Assembly: GCA_016927755.1 (NCBI GenBank)
Contig: JAFGLZ010000010.1
Coordinates: forward strand, 44,053 to 108,052
DNA from: Phycisphaerae bacterium
GTDB taxonomy: Bacteria; Planctomycetota; Phycisphaerae; UBA1845; JAFGLZ01
Length of the DNA stretch: 64,000 nt
Reading direction: 5' to 3'
A program made the position numbers and the translations under genes. Positions 36,001-44,618 of the stretch are shown piece after piece. The notes below the pieces were generated by a model. The model searched no databases. It was not told the origin of the DNA and saw nothing but the letters and a program-made list of their open reading frames with translations. Numbering within the stretch: position 1 is the first letter of the stretch; every line of letters starts with the position of its first letter.

Positions 36001-38154
36001 TCACTCCCGCCTGGTGCTCACCTTGACCATCGGCGCGCCCTCGGGGAAGTAACTCTCGAAGAACGCCCGCAACCCGCCCCCAAACTCCGCCACCCTCACG
36101 TTGCCCCAAGTGGCCTGGTCCCCCGTCGCGTAGTACACGTACGTCTTGCCGTCCATCTCGAAAAGATCCACGTCCGAGTTGTTGGTGCCTTCCCCCGCCG
36201 CCGGCGTCAGAATCGGGTTGAACGGACTCAACTCCCACGTGATCAGGTCCTGGGATCGCGCCATCATCGGAACCCACCCCCGCTGCCCAGGACGCACCTC
36301 CCGCTCATGCGTGTAGATCACGTAGTAGTACGGCCGGAAGTAACGCAGCGCCGGGCAGGCGCACATGTTCGCCGGGTCCATGAACAGCAACCCCGGCACC
36401 TTCTCCCACGTGCTCAGGTCCTTCGATCGCGCGAACCGAAACACCCACTGCCTCGGCAGGTTCGACTCGTACGCCATCACGTACCCCTGCTCGTCCCGAC
36501 AGACCGAGCAGTTGAACAGGTGCGCCTTCCCCTCGAGCGGAATCGCCAACTCCCGCTTCCACGTCTTCAGGTCCGTCGTCGAGAACCGGTAGATGCTCTG
36601 GAACCAATCGCGGTTCGTGCCCTGGCTGGCAAAGACGTTCAACTCCTTGCCATTGACGAATGCGCTCACGAACGAGTGCCCCTCGCCGAACCGCGCCACC
36701 TCGTCACCCGTCCGAAGGTCCAGGATGTACAGATACATGCTCTTCGTGTACTCGTCCGTCTTGTTCTTCGTGTCGTCGCGATGGTTCAGCGCGATCAGAG
36801 GACGTCCCTCGTACATGAACGGCGTGTTCTCCATCGATCGGTGGAAGCTGAAGGGCAGTCTCGTAAGCTCAGGCCGCACAGGAGTACCCGCCGGCGCCAT
36901 CTTGCCCGCCCCCGTCGGCGGCCCGGGCGGCAGAAGGTGCTGAAACACCTCCACCGGCCAGAAGCGAAGACGCTCCATCCCCTCCGGAACCGGCTGGCGG
37001 TAGTGAACGTACGCCTGAACCTTCCCCTTCAGCGCATAAGAGATCGGCCCGCCGTCCGGACGCTCCCCGCTGCCGTACTGCTTGCCCCCCGACCCGAAGA
37101 TCTTGTACCCCATCAGCACGCTGTCCTCGATATCCACGTGCAGGAACTTGCCCTGGATCGTGCTGTAGATCACCCCCGTCGATGGCTGCCCGTGCGGCTG
37201 CGAGAAGTTGAGCACGATCAACCGGCAATCCTTGAGCTTCACCCGCGTGTACCCGTCGAAGCCCGGATTCCCCGCCTGAAGCGCGTTGTCCGGCCCCACC
37301 AACGTGCAGTCCTCGAACACCGCGTCCGGATAGTCGTGCGGCTTGGGGTTCTCCGCCCGAACGTACGCCCCCGCCGCGTCGCCCCACCAGTCCATGCACA
37401 TGAAGTAGCTTCGGCGGAAGACGACCGGCTCGTCAGGCCTGCCGACGTGCGCCCCGACGCAGATCCCCGCGAACCGACCGACGCCCACGCAGTCTTCCAT
37501 GATCACCGAGAACGGCGCGCCCTTCTTGAACGTCAGGTCCCACCCCGAGCCGCCCTCCGCGCCGCACATATACAGGTTCCGGAACACCCATCGATCGCAG
37601 ATCTCACACGAGAACTTCGGGTCGCACTTGAACATGCCCCACCAGTCCACGCTCTTGAGACCCCACTCCGCCTTCGGGTCCCCCGTCTCCAAGATCTTCC
37701 ACGGCGGATTCCCCACCTTCACCGAGTGATCCGTCCGGACGATGACCTCCGGCGCGCCCGTGTCCACCACGACCCACCCCGTCGCGCCCGATCCGAGCTT
37801 GCCGTCGACGTCGCCCATCAGGACGTTGTACGACCCGGCCGCCCCCTTGTGCGACGGATAGAGGTTCGCCTCGGCATACGTATCAGGCCTGACGATCACG
37901 CGATGCCCGCCCTGATCGTCCGGCACCGCCTGCAAGCCCTGCTGAATCGTGTGAAACGCCTTCGCCCACGACGAGCCGTCCGAATCGTCGCCGAGCTTCG
38001 AGACGTGGATGGTCTTCCCCCGCCGCCCCGCATAGTCCGCGGCGCTGGGGTCGCACGCGGCGGCAAAAGCCCCCCCCGTCAGGAACGCCAGGAGCAGCGC
38101 GAGCGCGCCGCAAGACGAGATCGCCGACATCGCCGGCGTCATTGGATGAGTCAT
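36001..38154 (-). CDS. beta-helix + beta-propeller exported protein (module A-B)
   Basis: A 717-residue exported protein with a signal peptide (LALLLAFLTGGAFAAAC). Residues about 35-410 are module A (TIHVSKLGDDSDGSSWAKAF, FRRSYFMCMDWWGDA, LIVLNFSQPHGQPSTG). Residues about 430-717 are module B (RLPFSFHRSMENTPFMYEGR, FARSKDLSTWEKV, DLFEMDGKTYVYYATGDQ). It has no GH29 domain. Each half is clearly paralogous to halves of the two fucosidase fusions, so this gene joins the N-terminal parts of both. ATG 38154 has GGAG 8 bases upstream. The activity is unknown; a glycan-binding or debranching role is inferred from context. Confidence 0.83.
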   Translation of the reverse strand: MTHPMTPAMSAISSCGALALLLAFLTGGAFAAACDPSAADYAGRRGKTIHVSKLGDDSDGSSWAKAFHTIQQGLQAVPDDQGGHRVIVRPDTYAEANLYPSHKGAAGSYNVLMGDVDGKLGSGATGWVVVDTGAPEVIVRTDHSVKVGNPPWKILETGDPKAEWGLKSVDWWGMFKCDPKFSCEICDRWVFRNLYMCGAEGGSGWDLTFKKGAPFSVIMEDCVGVGRFAGICVGAHVGRPDEPVVFRRSYFMCMDWWGDAAGAYVRAENPKPHDYPDAVFEDCTLVGPDNALQAGNPGFDGYTRVKLKDCRLIVLNFSQPHGQPSTGVIYSTIQGKFLHVDIEDSVLMGYKIFGSGGKQYGSGERPDGGPISYALKGKVQAYVHYRQPVPEGMERLRFWPVEVFQHLLPPGPPTGAGKMAPAGTPVRPELTRLPFSFHRSMENTPFMYEGRPLIALNHRDDTKNKTDEYTKSMYLYILDLRTGDEVARFGEGHSFVSAFVNGKELNVFASQGTNRDWFQSIYRFSTTDLKTWKRELAIPLEGKAHLFNCSVCRDEQGYVMAYESNLPRQWVFRFARSKDLSTWEKVPGLLFMDPANMCACPALRYFRPYYYVIYTHEREVRPGQRGWVPMMARSQDLITWELSPFNPILTPAAGEGTNNSDVDLFEMDGKTYVYYATGDQATWGNVRVAEFGGGLRAFFESYFPEGAPMVKVSTRRE

Positions 38155-38252
38155 CGTTCACACTCCGATCGTGTAAGTTCCGATGTCCCGACCGGGCGAT
38201 CGAGCCACGGAACCGGCGCCCGAGGAGGCCCGATCGACCGACCTCGCGAAGA

Positions 38253-39494
38253 TCACTCGCTCTTGGCCGAGGCCTTCACCGCCGCCGGCTTGCCGGACGC
38301 CGGCGGCTCGATCGCATGGAAGACGTCCACCGGCCAGTATCGCAGACGCTCGAAACCCTTCGGCACCGGCTGGAGAAACTGAACGTACGCCCGAACCGCG
38401 CCCTTCGTCGTATAGCCGATCTGTCCGCTCCCCGCGCCGAAAACCGTAAACCCCATCAGCGTGCAGTCATCGAGATCCACGTGGAGCTGCTTCCCGTCCA
38501 GCGGCGTGTGGATGATGCCCGTCGAGGGCGTCCCGTGCGGTTGGGAGAAGTTCAGCACGATCAACCGGCAACCCTTGAACTGGACCCGCGTGTATCCCTT
38601 GAAACCCGGATAGCCGCATTCCAGCGCGTTGTCCGGCGAGACCAGCGTGCAGTCCTCGAACACCGCGTCCGGCGTCTCGGGCATCTTCTTGTGCGACGCC
38701 CGAACGTACGCCGCCCCCGCGTCGCCCCACCAGTCCATGCACATGAAGTACGACCGCCGAAAGACCACCGGCTCGTCCGGCCGGTTCACGTGACCCATCA
38801 CTGCCGCCCCGGCAAACCGCCCGATCCCCACGCAGTCCTCCACCACGGCCGAGAACTCCGTCCCGTCCTTGCACGTCATGTCCCAGCCGATCCCCCCCTC
38901 GCACCCCGTCGCGTAGATGTTCCGAAAGATCCACCGATCCCAGATCGCTCCCGAGAACGACGGATCGCACCGCCAAGGACCCCACCAGTCGATACTCTTG
39001 AGACCCCACTCCTTCTTGGGATCGCCGCCCTCGACCACCTTGAACGGAGGATTGCCCCCCTTCACCGAGTGATCCGTCCGCACGATCAACTCAGGCGCGC
39101 CCGAGTCCACGACGACCCAACCCGTCGCGCCGGACCCCAGCTTCCCGTCCACGTCTCCCACGAGGACGTTGTACGCGCCCCGCGACCCCGCGTGCGACGG
39201 ATAGAGATTCGCTTCGTCATACGCGTCCGGACGGACGATCACGCGATGACCGCCCTTCTCGTCCGGCGCCGCCTGCAAGCCCTGCTGGATCGTGTGATAC
39301 GCCTTCGCCCACGACGAACCGTCCGAGTTGTCGCCCAGCTTCGAGACGTAAATCGCCTTGCCCACGCGACCGCCCTCGATGCTCGCCCCCGCGGCAAACG
39401 CCGCATCCGACATGCCGACGCCCACCATCACGACCGCAACGCACGCCACGACCCCCGCTGGCCTCGACATCCAGCGAACCCGACGATGACTCAT
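38253..39494 (-). CDS. stand-alone beta-helix exported protein (module A)
   Basis: A 413-residue exported protein with a signal peptide (GVVACVAVVMVGVGMSDAAFA). The rest is module A alone: AIYVSKLGDNSDGSSWAKAY, PDAYDEANLYPSHAGSRGAY, FRRSYFMCMDWWGDAGAAY and a C-terminal VPKGFERLRYWPVDVF. It is most similar to the N-terminal half of the next gene and ends in a low-complexity Ala/Lys/Ser tail. ATG 39494 has AAGGAGA 7 bases upstream. It is the first gene of the minus-strand run, read from the promoter that overlaps the gntR promoter. Function is not known; parallel beta-helix folds are common in polysaccharide lyases and hydrolases. Confidence 0.82.
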   Translation of the reverse strand: MSHRRVRWMSRPAGVVACVAVVMVGVGMSDAAFAAGASIEGGRVGKAIYVSKLGDNSDGSSWAKAYHTIQQGLQAAPDEKGGHRVIVRPDAYDEANLYPSHAGSRGAYNVLVGDVDGKLGSGATGWVVVDSGAPELIVRTDHSVKGGNPPFKVVEGGDPKKEWGLKSIDWWGPWRCDPSFSGAIWDRWIFRNIYATGCEGGIGWDMTCKDGTEFSAVVEDCVGIGRFAGAAVMGHVNRPDEPVVFRRSYFMCMDWWGDAGAAYVRASHKKMPETPDAVFEDCTLVSPDNALECGYPGFKGYTRVQFKGCRLIVLNFSQPHGTPSTGIIHTPLDGKQLHVDLDDCTLMGFTVFGAGSGQIGYTTKGAVRAYVQFLQPVPKGFERLRYWPVDVFHAIEPPASGKPAAVKASAKSE

Positions 39495-39517
39495 CTCGCT
39501 CTCCTTCACAGCACCGC

Positions 39518-39546
39518 TTGACGCCTGATTTAACATATTATATGAT
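39518..39546 (+). promoter_or_regulatory. gntR promoter
   Basis: TTGACG (39518-39523), a 17-base spacer, then TATGAT (39541-39546). The transcript would start within about 3 bases of the ATG at 39556, so the mRNA is probably leaderless; no ribosome site is present. Confidence 0.8.
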
Positions 39547-39548
39547 AA
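39530..39548. promoter_or_regulatory. 19-bp palindromic operator for the GntR regulator
   Basis: TTAACATATTATATGATAA is a near-perfect palindrome of the form TTAnCATAT-n-ATATGnTAA. It covers the -10 elements of both divergent promoters, so a bound dimer would block both. Confidence 0.75.
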
Positions 39549-39569
39549 TTCCACCATGGCAACTGTCAA
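39542..39569 (-). promoter_or_regulatory. promoter of the minus-strand glycan operon
   Basis: Read on the minus strand: TTGACA (39569-39564), a 16-base spacer, then TATCAT (39547-39542). The -35 lies inside the first codons of gntR, and the -10 occupies the same base pairs as the gntR -10. The leader to the ATG at 39494 would be about 40 bases with a good ribosome site. Confidence 0.72.
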
Positions 39570-40227
39570 GCGGCAAACCTTGAGCGAGCAGGTCGTCGGA
39601 AGGATCAAGCAGTACATCATTGATAACGGGCTCAAGCCCGGAGATCGGCTACCGACCGAACAGGAAATGGCCGAGCGGTTTGGCGTCAGCCGCATCAGCG
39701 TCCGCGAGGCCACCAAGGCACTCAGCTTCCTCGGCATCATCCGGGCCGCGCCCAGACGAGGCCTCACCGTCGGCAAGGTCGACATGAAGCGGGTCACCGA
39801 GTTCCTCGGATTCCACTTCGCGCTCAACGACTACGCCAAGTCCAAGCTCCTGAACGCACGCATCGCCATCGAGTCCGGGGCCCTCCCGTTCACGATGCAG
39901 CGGATCAGCGAGGACCCCTCCCTGGCCGAACGGCTCTCGGAGCTCATCGATCGCCTAGACCAGGACGACAGCCCCGACGCCTTCATCGAGGGCGACATCG
40001 CCTTCCACCGAGCCCTCGTCGAGAGCAGCGGAATCGAGCCGCTCGTGGCCTTCACCGATCTCCTGCACGTCTTCTTCAAGCGGTTCCGAGAGGGCATCGT
40101 CGTGGCCGAACGAAAACGCGGAAACGTCTCCCACCGCCGCATCCTCGACCTGCTCCAAAACCAGCAAGTCGACGCCGCACAGGACGAGCTCCGTCGCCAC
40201 CTCGAATACTACAAGGGATACCTCTAG
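39556..40227 (+). CDS. GntR-family (FadR/FCD type) transcriptional regulator
   Basis: A 223-residue DNA-binding protein. Residues about 8-75 are the GntR winged helix (LKPGDRLPTEQEMAERFGVSRISVREATKAL, a typical recognition helix). Residues about 90-220 are the all-helical FCD ligand domain, with DIAFHRALVESSG and SHRRILDLL supplying the usual metal-binding His residues. FCD regulators sense small organic acids or sugar-acid intermediates. It is divergent from an eight-gene glycan run and probably represses both itself and that run through the 39530-39548 palindrome. Its stop TAG shares a CTAG with the stop of the convergent LamG gene. Confidence 0.92.
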   Translation: MATVKRQTLSEQVVGRIKQYIIDNGLKPGDRLPTEQEMAERFGVSRISVREATKALSFLGIIRAAPRRGLTVGKVDMKRVTEFLGFHFALNDYAKSKLLNARIAIESGALPFTMQRISEDPSLAERLSELIDRLDQDDSPDAFIEGDIAFHRALVESSGIEPLVAFTDLLHVFFKRFREGIVVAERKRGNVSHRRILDLLQNQQVDAAQDELRRHLEYYKGYL

Positions 40228-43200
40228 CGCCGAACCACCAACGCCTTCTCCCCCGCCAGCGTGACGCGAACCACCAGCCTCCCATTCGAGTCCGCCTGGC
40301 CCGTCGGCGCATCCGCCCCCTCAACGCGATACGTCGCTCCCGGCCTCATCAGCGCCGCCTTGCCGCCAAACTCAATCGTCGCCGCGCCCTGCCCGTTCAG
40401 CCGGATCTCCGCCGACTCCGCGTCGTACCGCGTAACCATTACGTTCACCACCCCATCGCTCCGAAGCGTCACCGGCAGCCGCTCGATCACGGCGGACTCG
40501 TTCGGCCCCAGCTCGAGTCGCGTCCGAGCGCCGCCTCCGTCGACCGTCGTAACGCATTCATGCCGCGCCCTCCCGCCCCGCGCGTCAAACTTGTAGACCG
40601 CGTGAAGACGTCGATCGCCGGCCCAACCATAGGCCCCCGAATGAGTCGTCACGATCCGCTCCGGCCCGCGGATCAGACCCTCTCCAATCTCCTCGAACGT
40701 GATGGGAAACTGGTGAGAAGCAAGCGTCTCCTCCGTCAGATCCCCCTCCTGATAGTAGAAGAACGCGCTGCCCCACCGCAGCTTGTCCAGGATGTCCGCG
40801 TACACCCCGCCCTCGGACTGCATCACCGAGGCGTTGCCCAGCGCCGTCACGCTCGGCGCGAGATGCAGGTACGGCCCCGCGCTGATCTCCTTGTCATGCA
40901 CAAGATACTTCTCGCGGGCGATGCTCCGAGTGATCACCGAGTTGTTGGCCACCACCACCCCGCCCTTATCGCGAATCCGTCGCGAGAACTCGATCAGCGA
41001 CGGCTGCGACAGCAGCAGCACCGAGCCCTTCTTCCGCAGAATCGTCTTCGTCTTCGGGTCGATGTCGGCCGAGCGCCCGTCCCACCGGTCGTACGTCCAC
41101 CGTCCTCGATAACCCCACATGAAGCCATCCATGAACACCCCGTCGCAGCCCAGGTCGTCCATCATCACATCAGCGCTCTTCATCAACGCATCATGCAAGC
41201 GGTTGCCCGGCGTCGGGTAGTAGATGTACCAGTTCCAGCCCTCCTTCTTCCGCTCCTCGCTGAAGTAGCCCCCGCCCTCCCAAACCGCCTGCTTCCCGTC
41301 CGCCCCGATCACCTTCGAATCGGCGAAACGATCCGGCTTGTTCGTCGCGTACAGGCTGTGCGCAACGTGAAACATCAGCTTCAGCCCCGGCGTCTGCTTG
41401 TGCGCCTCGGCGATCTGCTGCTTGAGCAGGGCCATTTCCTTCGGGAAGTCCATGAACTCGACCCCCTCGATCGAGATCCCCGGATCGTCCGCGCAGAACG
41501 ACAGGCACGGAATGCACCCGTATTTGATGTTGCGAATACTCACGAACGCCTTGCTCGGCGTTCCCCGCCGATTGCGCAGGTCGTTGGCAATGAAGGCGAA
41601 GCCGCCGTCCACCGTCCCGATCCGATCCTCATTCCGGCGCACCGCGTTGATGAACTCGTAGTAATCGTTCGTCGCGGTCGGATAGACCGCCCACTCGAGC
41701 GAATACTCCGCCCCCGGCGCCAGACACAACGCCTCGGTCCCAATCCCCAGACGCCCCGGCTCGGCGTACAGGACCGACTGCACGACGAACACGTCGTCCA
41801 ACGGCACCAGCCCGACGCCAAGACCGGCCGATCCGGCAAAGACGCTCGGGCTCGCCTCCTCCGTCTTCCGCCCCGCACTCTCCCAACCACCCAGGAAATG
41901 CTTGGCAAAGGGCGGCAGCCCCGTCGTATCCAGCTCGTTGTACACCAACAGACCCAAGTCCGCCTGGCCCGTGTTCCGGTAGGTGTCCTTCACCTGCACA
42001 TGATCCCGACACACCTCGACCGTTCGATCGATCGCGTAGTGATCGCCTCGGGCGCTCACCTGATACCGCGTCGCATCGATCGGCCTCACCGCCACCGCCC
42101 AGGCCTTCTCTCCTTCGCCATGCGGTCCGTCCGTGCCCGAAAGCCGGTTGAACTGCCCGTTCGGCCACGAGACTCGAGTCGTAAACGGGAGAGTCTTGCC
42201 CCCGACCTCGAGCCTGAAGCCTCCACTCTTGACGACCTCGCAACCGAACCCCGGCGCCGCGACGGGCGCCGGCAGGTCGCCCACGCACAGCGTCGGCGGC
42301 GACGGAACCGCAATCGGCCTCGGCCTGACGTCGAGCTCGGCCTCGCCGCTCTTCCTGCCCCCCTCCCCCGGCCCGATCAGATCCGCCCGGACGACGTAGA
42401 CGTCCGGCGCGATCTCTCCAAGCGGCACGGCCACCTCGACGAGCCCCACCCGCTGCAGCCCCGTCACCGTCTTCTTGAACGCGGGCTGCCCGCTGCCGCC
42501 CTTCTTCAGGAGACACACCTCGATCCGCCCATCCTTTGGCACGGGAAAGACGTCCCGGTAGTCCACCCGAATCACCGCCGCCTTCCGATCGGCATAGAGA
42601 AACGGCGCAACCCTCAGCCGATCGAACCAAGTCGTGTCGATCCCATAGTCCGCCGCCTCCGACTTGTAGTGCGACGCGATCTCGTCGATCGAAACAGCTC
42701 GAGCATAGACGCGGACGCCGCCGATCATCCCCGCGAACCGGTCCATCTTCGTATAAGCCGGGTCGTCCGCCTTCGAGGCCGGCGCGATCGAGCCGATCAC
42801 GAAGTGCCGACCGTCCGCGGCCGGCTTGAGCTTCGACGCCGCCCGATCCACGCAACGCCCGTTGATGAACAGGCTCAACGTCGTCCCGTCATACGTTGCC
42901 ACGACGTGCTGCCACGCGCCCGCGCTGGCCTTGCCCTTGCAGTGGTTGGACCCGCTCCCGATGTACCACCAGAAGTTCCCGTCCGTGTAGTGCGTCAGCA
43001 GATAGCTGTCGTAAAACTTGCCGAGCACGCCGACCTCGCCGCCCGCCTGCCTCGCCGGATGAATCCATGCCTCCACCGTCACCGGGCCCGCGATGTCCAG
43101 CGACGCCCCCGCCCCGCAGTCCACCAAGTCGTCGATCCCGTCGAATCGCAGCGCCCCGCCCTTCGGCAACTTCACCCACGTCGCCCCGACGATCCTGCCG

Positions 43201-43349
43201 TCATGCCCCTTGCCCGAGGCGTCACGAACAACCGCCGCCTGCCCGTCATCGAACCGCCACTCCGCCACCAAACCGTCCGATGCCCCCGCCCCCGCCAAAG
43301 CCGATCCCATTATCGCCAGCAGTGCGCACAGACCACCGAATCGAGTCAT
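40224..43349 (-). CDS. exported LamG-domain protein with glycosidase-like barrel
   Basis: A 1,041-residue exported protein. Signal peptide: FGGLCALLAIMGSALAGAGA. Residues about 25-225 are a LamG/concanavalin-like domain (VEAWIHPARQAGG, WQHVVATYDGTTLSLFING). Residues about 230-540 are beta-rich. Residues about 550-900 resemble a TIM-barrel hydrolase (LMFHVAHSLYATN, DDLGCDGVFMDGFMWGYRG), probably of the DUF6259 type; the acidic residues of the last motif are candidate catalytic ones. A C-terminal beta-sandwich follows. ATG 43349 follows CAGGAGCCAGAG. It is convergent with gntR, with stops overlapping by 3 bases, and lies downstream of the lone module B gene. The substrate is unknown. Confidence 0.78.
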   Translation of the reverse strand: MTRFGGLCALLAIMGSALAGAGASDGLVAEWRFDDGQAAVVRDASGKGHDGRIVGATWVKLPKGGALRFDGIDDLVDCGAGASLDIAGPVTVEAWIHPARQAGGEVGVLGKFYDSYLLTHYTDGNFWWYIGSGSNHCKGKASAGAWQHVVATYDGTTLSLFINGRCVDRAASKLKPAADGRHFVIGSIAPASKADDPAYTKMDRFAGMIGGVRVYARAVSIDEIASHYKSEAADYGIDTTWFDRLRVAPFLYADRKAAVIRVDYRDVFPVPKDGRIEVCLLKKGGSGQPAFKKTVTGLQRVGLVEVAVPLGEIAPDVYVVRADLIGPGEGGRKSGEAELDVRPRPIAVPSPPTLCVGDLPAPVAAPGFGCEVVKSGGFRLEVGGKTLPFTTRVSWPNGQFNRLSGTDGPHGEGEKAWAVAVRPIDATRYQVSARGDHYAIDRTVEVCRDHVQVKDTYRNTGQADLGLLVYNELDTTGLPPFAKHFLGGWESAGRKTEEASPSVFAGSAGLGVGLVPLDDVFVVQSVLYAEPGRLGIGTEALCLAPGAEYSLEWAVYPTATNDYYEFINAVRRNEDRIGTVDGGFAFIANDLRNRRGTPSKAFVSIRNIKYGCIPCLSFCADDPGISIEGVEFMDFPKEMALLKQQIAEAHKQTPGLKLMFHVAHSLYATNKPDRFADSKVIGADGKQAVWEGGGYFSEERKKEGWNWYIYYPTPGNRLHDALMKSADVMMDDLGCDGVFMDGFMWGYRGRWTYDRWDGRSADIDPKTKTILRKKGSVLLLSQPSLIEFSRRIRDKGGVVVANNSVITRSIAREKYLVHDKEISAGPYLHLAPSVTALGNASVMQSEGGVYADILDKLRWGSAFFYYQEGDLTEETLASHQFPITFEEIGEGLIRGPERIVTTHSGAYGWAGDRRLHAVYKFDARGGRARHECVTTVDGGGARTRLELGPNESAVIERLPVTLRSDGVVNVMVTRYDAESAEIRLNGQGAATIEFGGKAALMRPGATYRVEGADAPTGQADSNGRLVVRVTLAGEKALVVRR

Positions 43350-43490
43350 CTCTGGCTCCTGCATGAATGTGACGGGCGCCGTCTTCGGCAAGTGAGTTGC
43401 ACGCCGCCGTAACGCAAGCTTCCAGTCTGCTCTAGCCGTGAAGCAGGCAAGGATCCTGTTGTACTCGAAGGCTTCCGGCCGAAGAGACCG

Positions 43491-44489
43491 CTACTCCGCC
43501 TTCGCGCTCACCTTGATCATGCCCACCCCCTCCGGGAAGTGGCTCTCGAAGAACGCCTTCATCGGTCCCATGAACATCGCCACGCGAACCGCCCCCCACG
43601 TCGCCTGATCCCCCGTGGCATAGTAAAGGTACGTGTTGCCCTCCCACTCGAACAGGTCCACGTCCGAGTTGTTCTTCCCCTCGCCTGTGCCCGCCGAAAG
43701 GATCGGATTGTACGGGCTCAGCTCCCACGTCGTCAGGTCCTTGCTGCGAGCCAGAAACGAGACCCAGCCATTGTGCCCCGGCACCGCCGCGTGCAGATAG
43801 ATCACGTAGTGGTACGGCGCGAAGTACCGCAAGACCGGGCAAGCGCTGTATTCCCGCTTGGCGCCCGTGAACACCAGCCCGCCAAGCTTCTCCCACGTTG
43901 CCAGATCCTTCGACCGCGCGAACTTGAAGCAGAACTGCACCGGCTTGTTCGACTCGTAGGCCATCACGTACCCCTGCCCGTCCCGACAGACCGAGCAGTT
44001 GAACAAGTGCTCCCCGCCCTCCAGCGGAATCGCGAGCTGCCGCTTCCACGTCTTCAAATCGGTGGACCAGAACCGGTAGATGCTCTGGAACCAGTCGCGA
44101 TTCGACCCCTCGCTGGCAAAGACGTTCACTTCCTTCCCGTTCACGAACACGCTGACGAACGAGTGCCCCTCGCCGAACCTGCCGATCTCCTCGCCGGTCT
44201 GAAGGTCCCGGATGAACAGATACATGCTCTTCTTGTATCCGTCCGTGTTGTTCTTCGTGTCGTCGCGATGATTCATCGCGATCAGCGGCCGTCCCTCATA
44301 CACGAACGGCGTGTTCTCCATGCCCTTGCCAAAGGCAAACGGCAGCTTGACCAGCTTGGGCCTGGGAGCCGAAACCTGCTTCTCCGCCGCGGCCGCCGGC
44401 GTCGTCCGGAGTGTGCCGCTCGCGTGCAAACAGAAGAGCAGGGCCAAGATCAATACCGGTGCGCCCCGGAGTCGTGTGCGTTGTCTCAT
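43491..44489 (-). CDS. stand-alone beta-propeller exported protein (module B)
   Basis: A 332-residue exported protein. The signal peptide (APVLILALLFCLHASGTL) leads to module B alone: KLPFAFGKGMENTPFVYEGR, FARSKDLATWEKL, DLFEWEGNTYLYYATGDQ, and the closing FFESHFPEGVGMIKVSAKAE. It matches the C-terminal half of the 36001-38154 product almost end to end, and the N-terminal half of the B-C fusion. The blade pattern resembles GH43/GH117-type propellers, but catalytic residues were not assigned. ATG 44489 has GAGGAGAG 7 bases upstream. It heads a two-gene minus-strand unit divergent from the sigma-54 activator. Confidence 0.83.
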   Translation of the reverse strand: MRQRTRLRGAPVLILALLFCLHASGTLRTTPAAAAEKQVSAPRPKLVKLPFAFGKGMENTPFVYEGRPLIAMNHRDDTKNNTDGYKKSMYLFIRDLQTGEEIGRFGEGHSFVSVFVNGKEVNVFASEGSNRDWFQSIYRFWSTDLKTWKRQLAIPLEGGEHLFNCSVCRDGQGYVMAYESNKPVQFCFKFARSKDLATWEKLGGLVFTGAKREYSACPVLRYFAPYHYVIYLHAAVPGHNGWVSFLARSKDLTTWELSPYNPILSAGTGEGKNNSDVDLFEWEGNTYLYYATGDQATWGAVRVAMFMGPMKAFFESHFPEGVGMIKVSAKAE

Positions 44490-44618
44490 GGTTTCTCTCC
44501 TCACGCCGCTCATCACCCGAGCCGCGGCATTCATGCCGCGCGGTTTCGGCCACGCCGCGTGAGCCGCGCGGCGCCCGCCATGGCCCCAGCCAATTCGGCC
44601 GGGTATTATAGTGATGCA

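Noticed and set aside
43539..44618. N-terminal extension of the sigma-54 activator
   Set aside because: It is antisense to the stand-alone module B gene and has shadow-type composition. The PAS domain starts right after the ATG at 44619.
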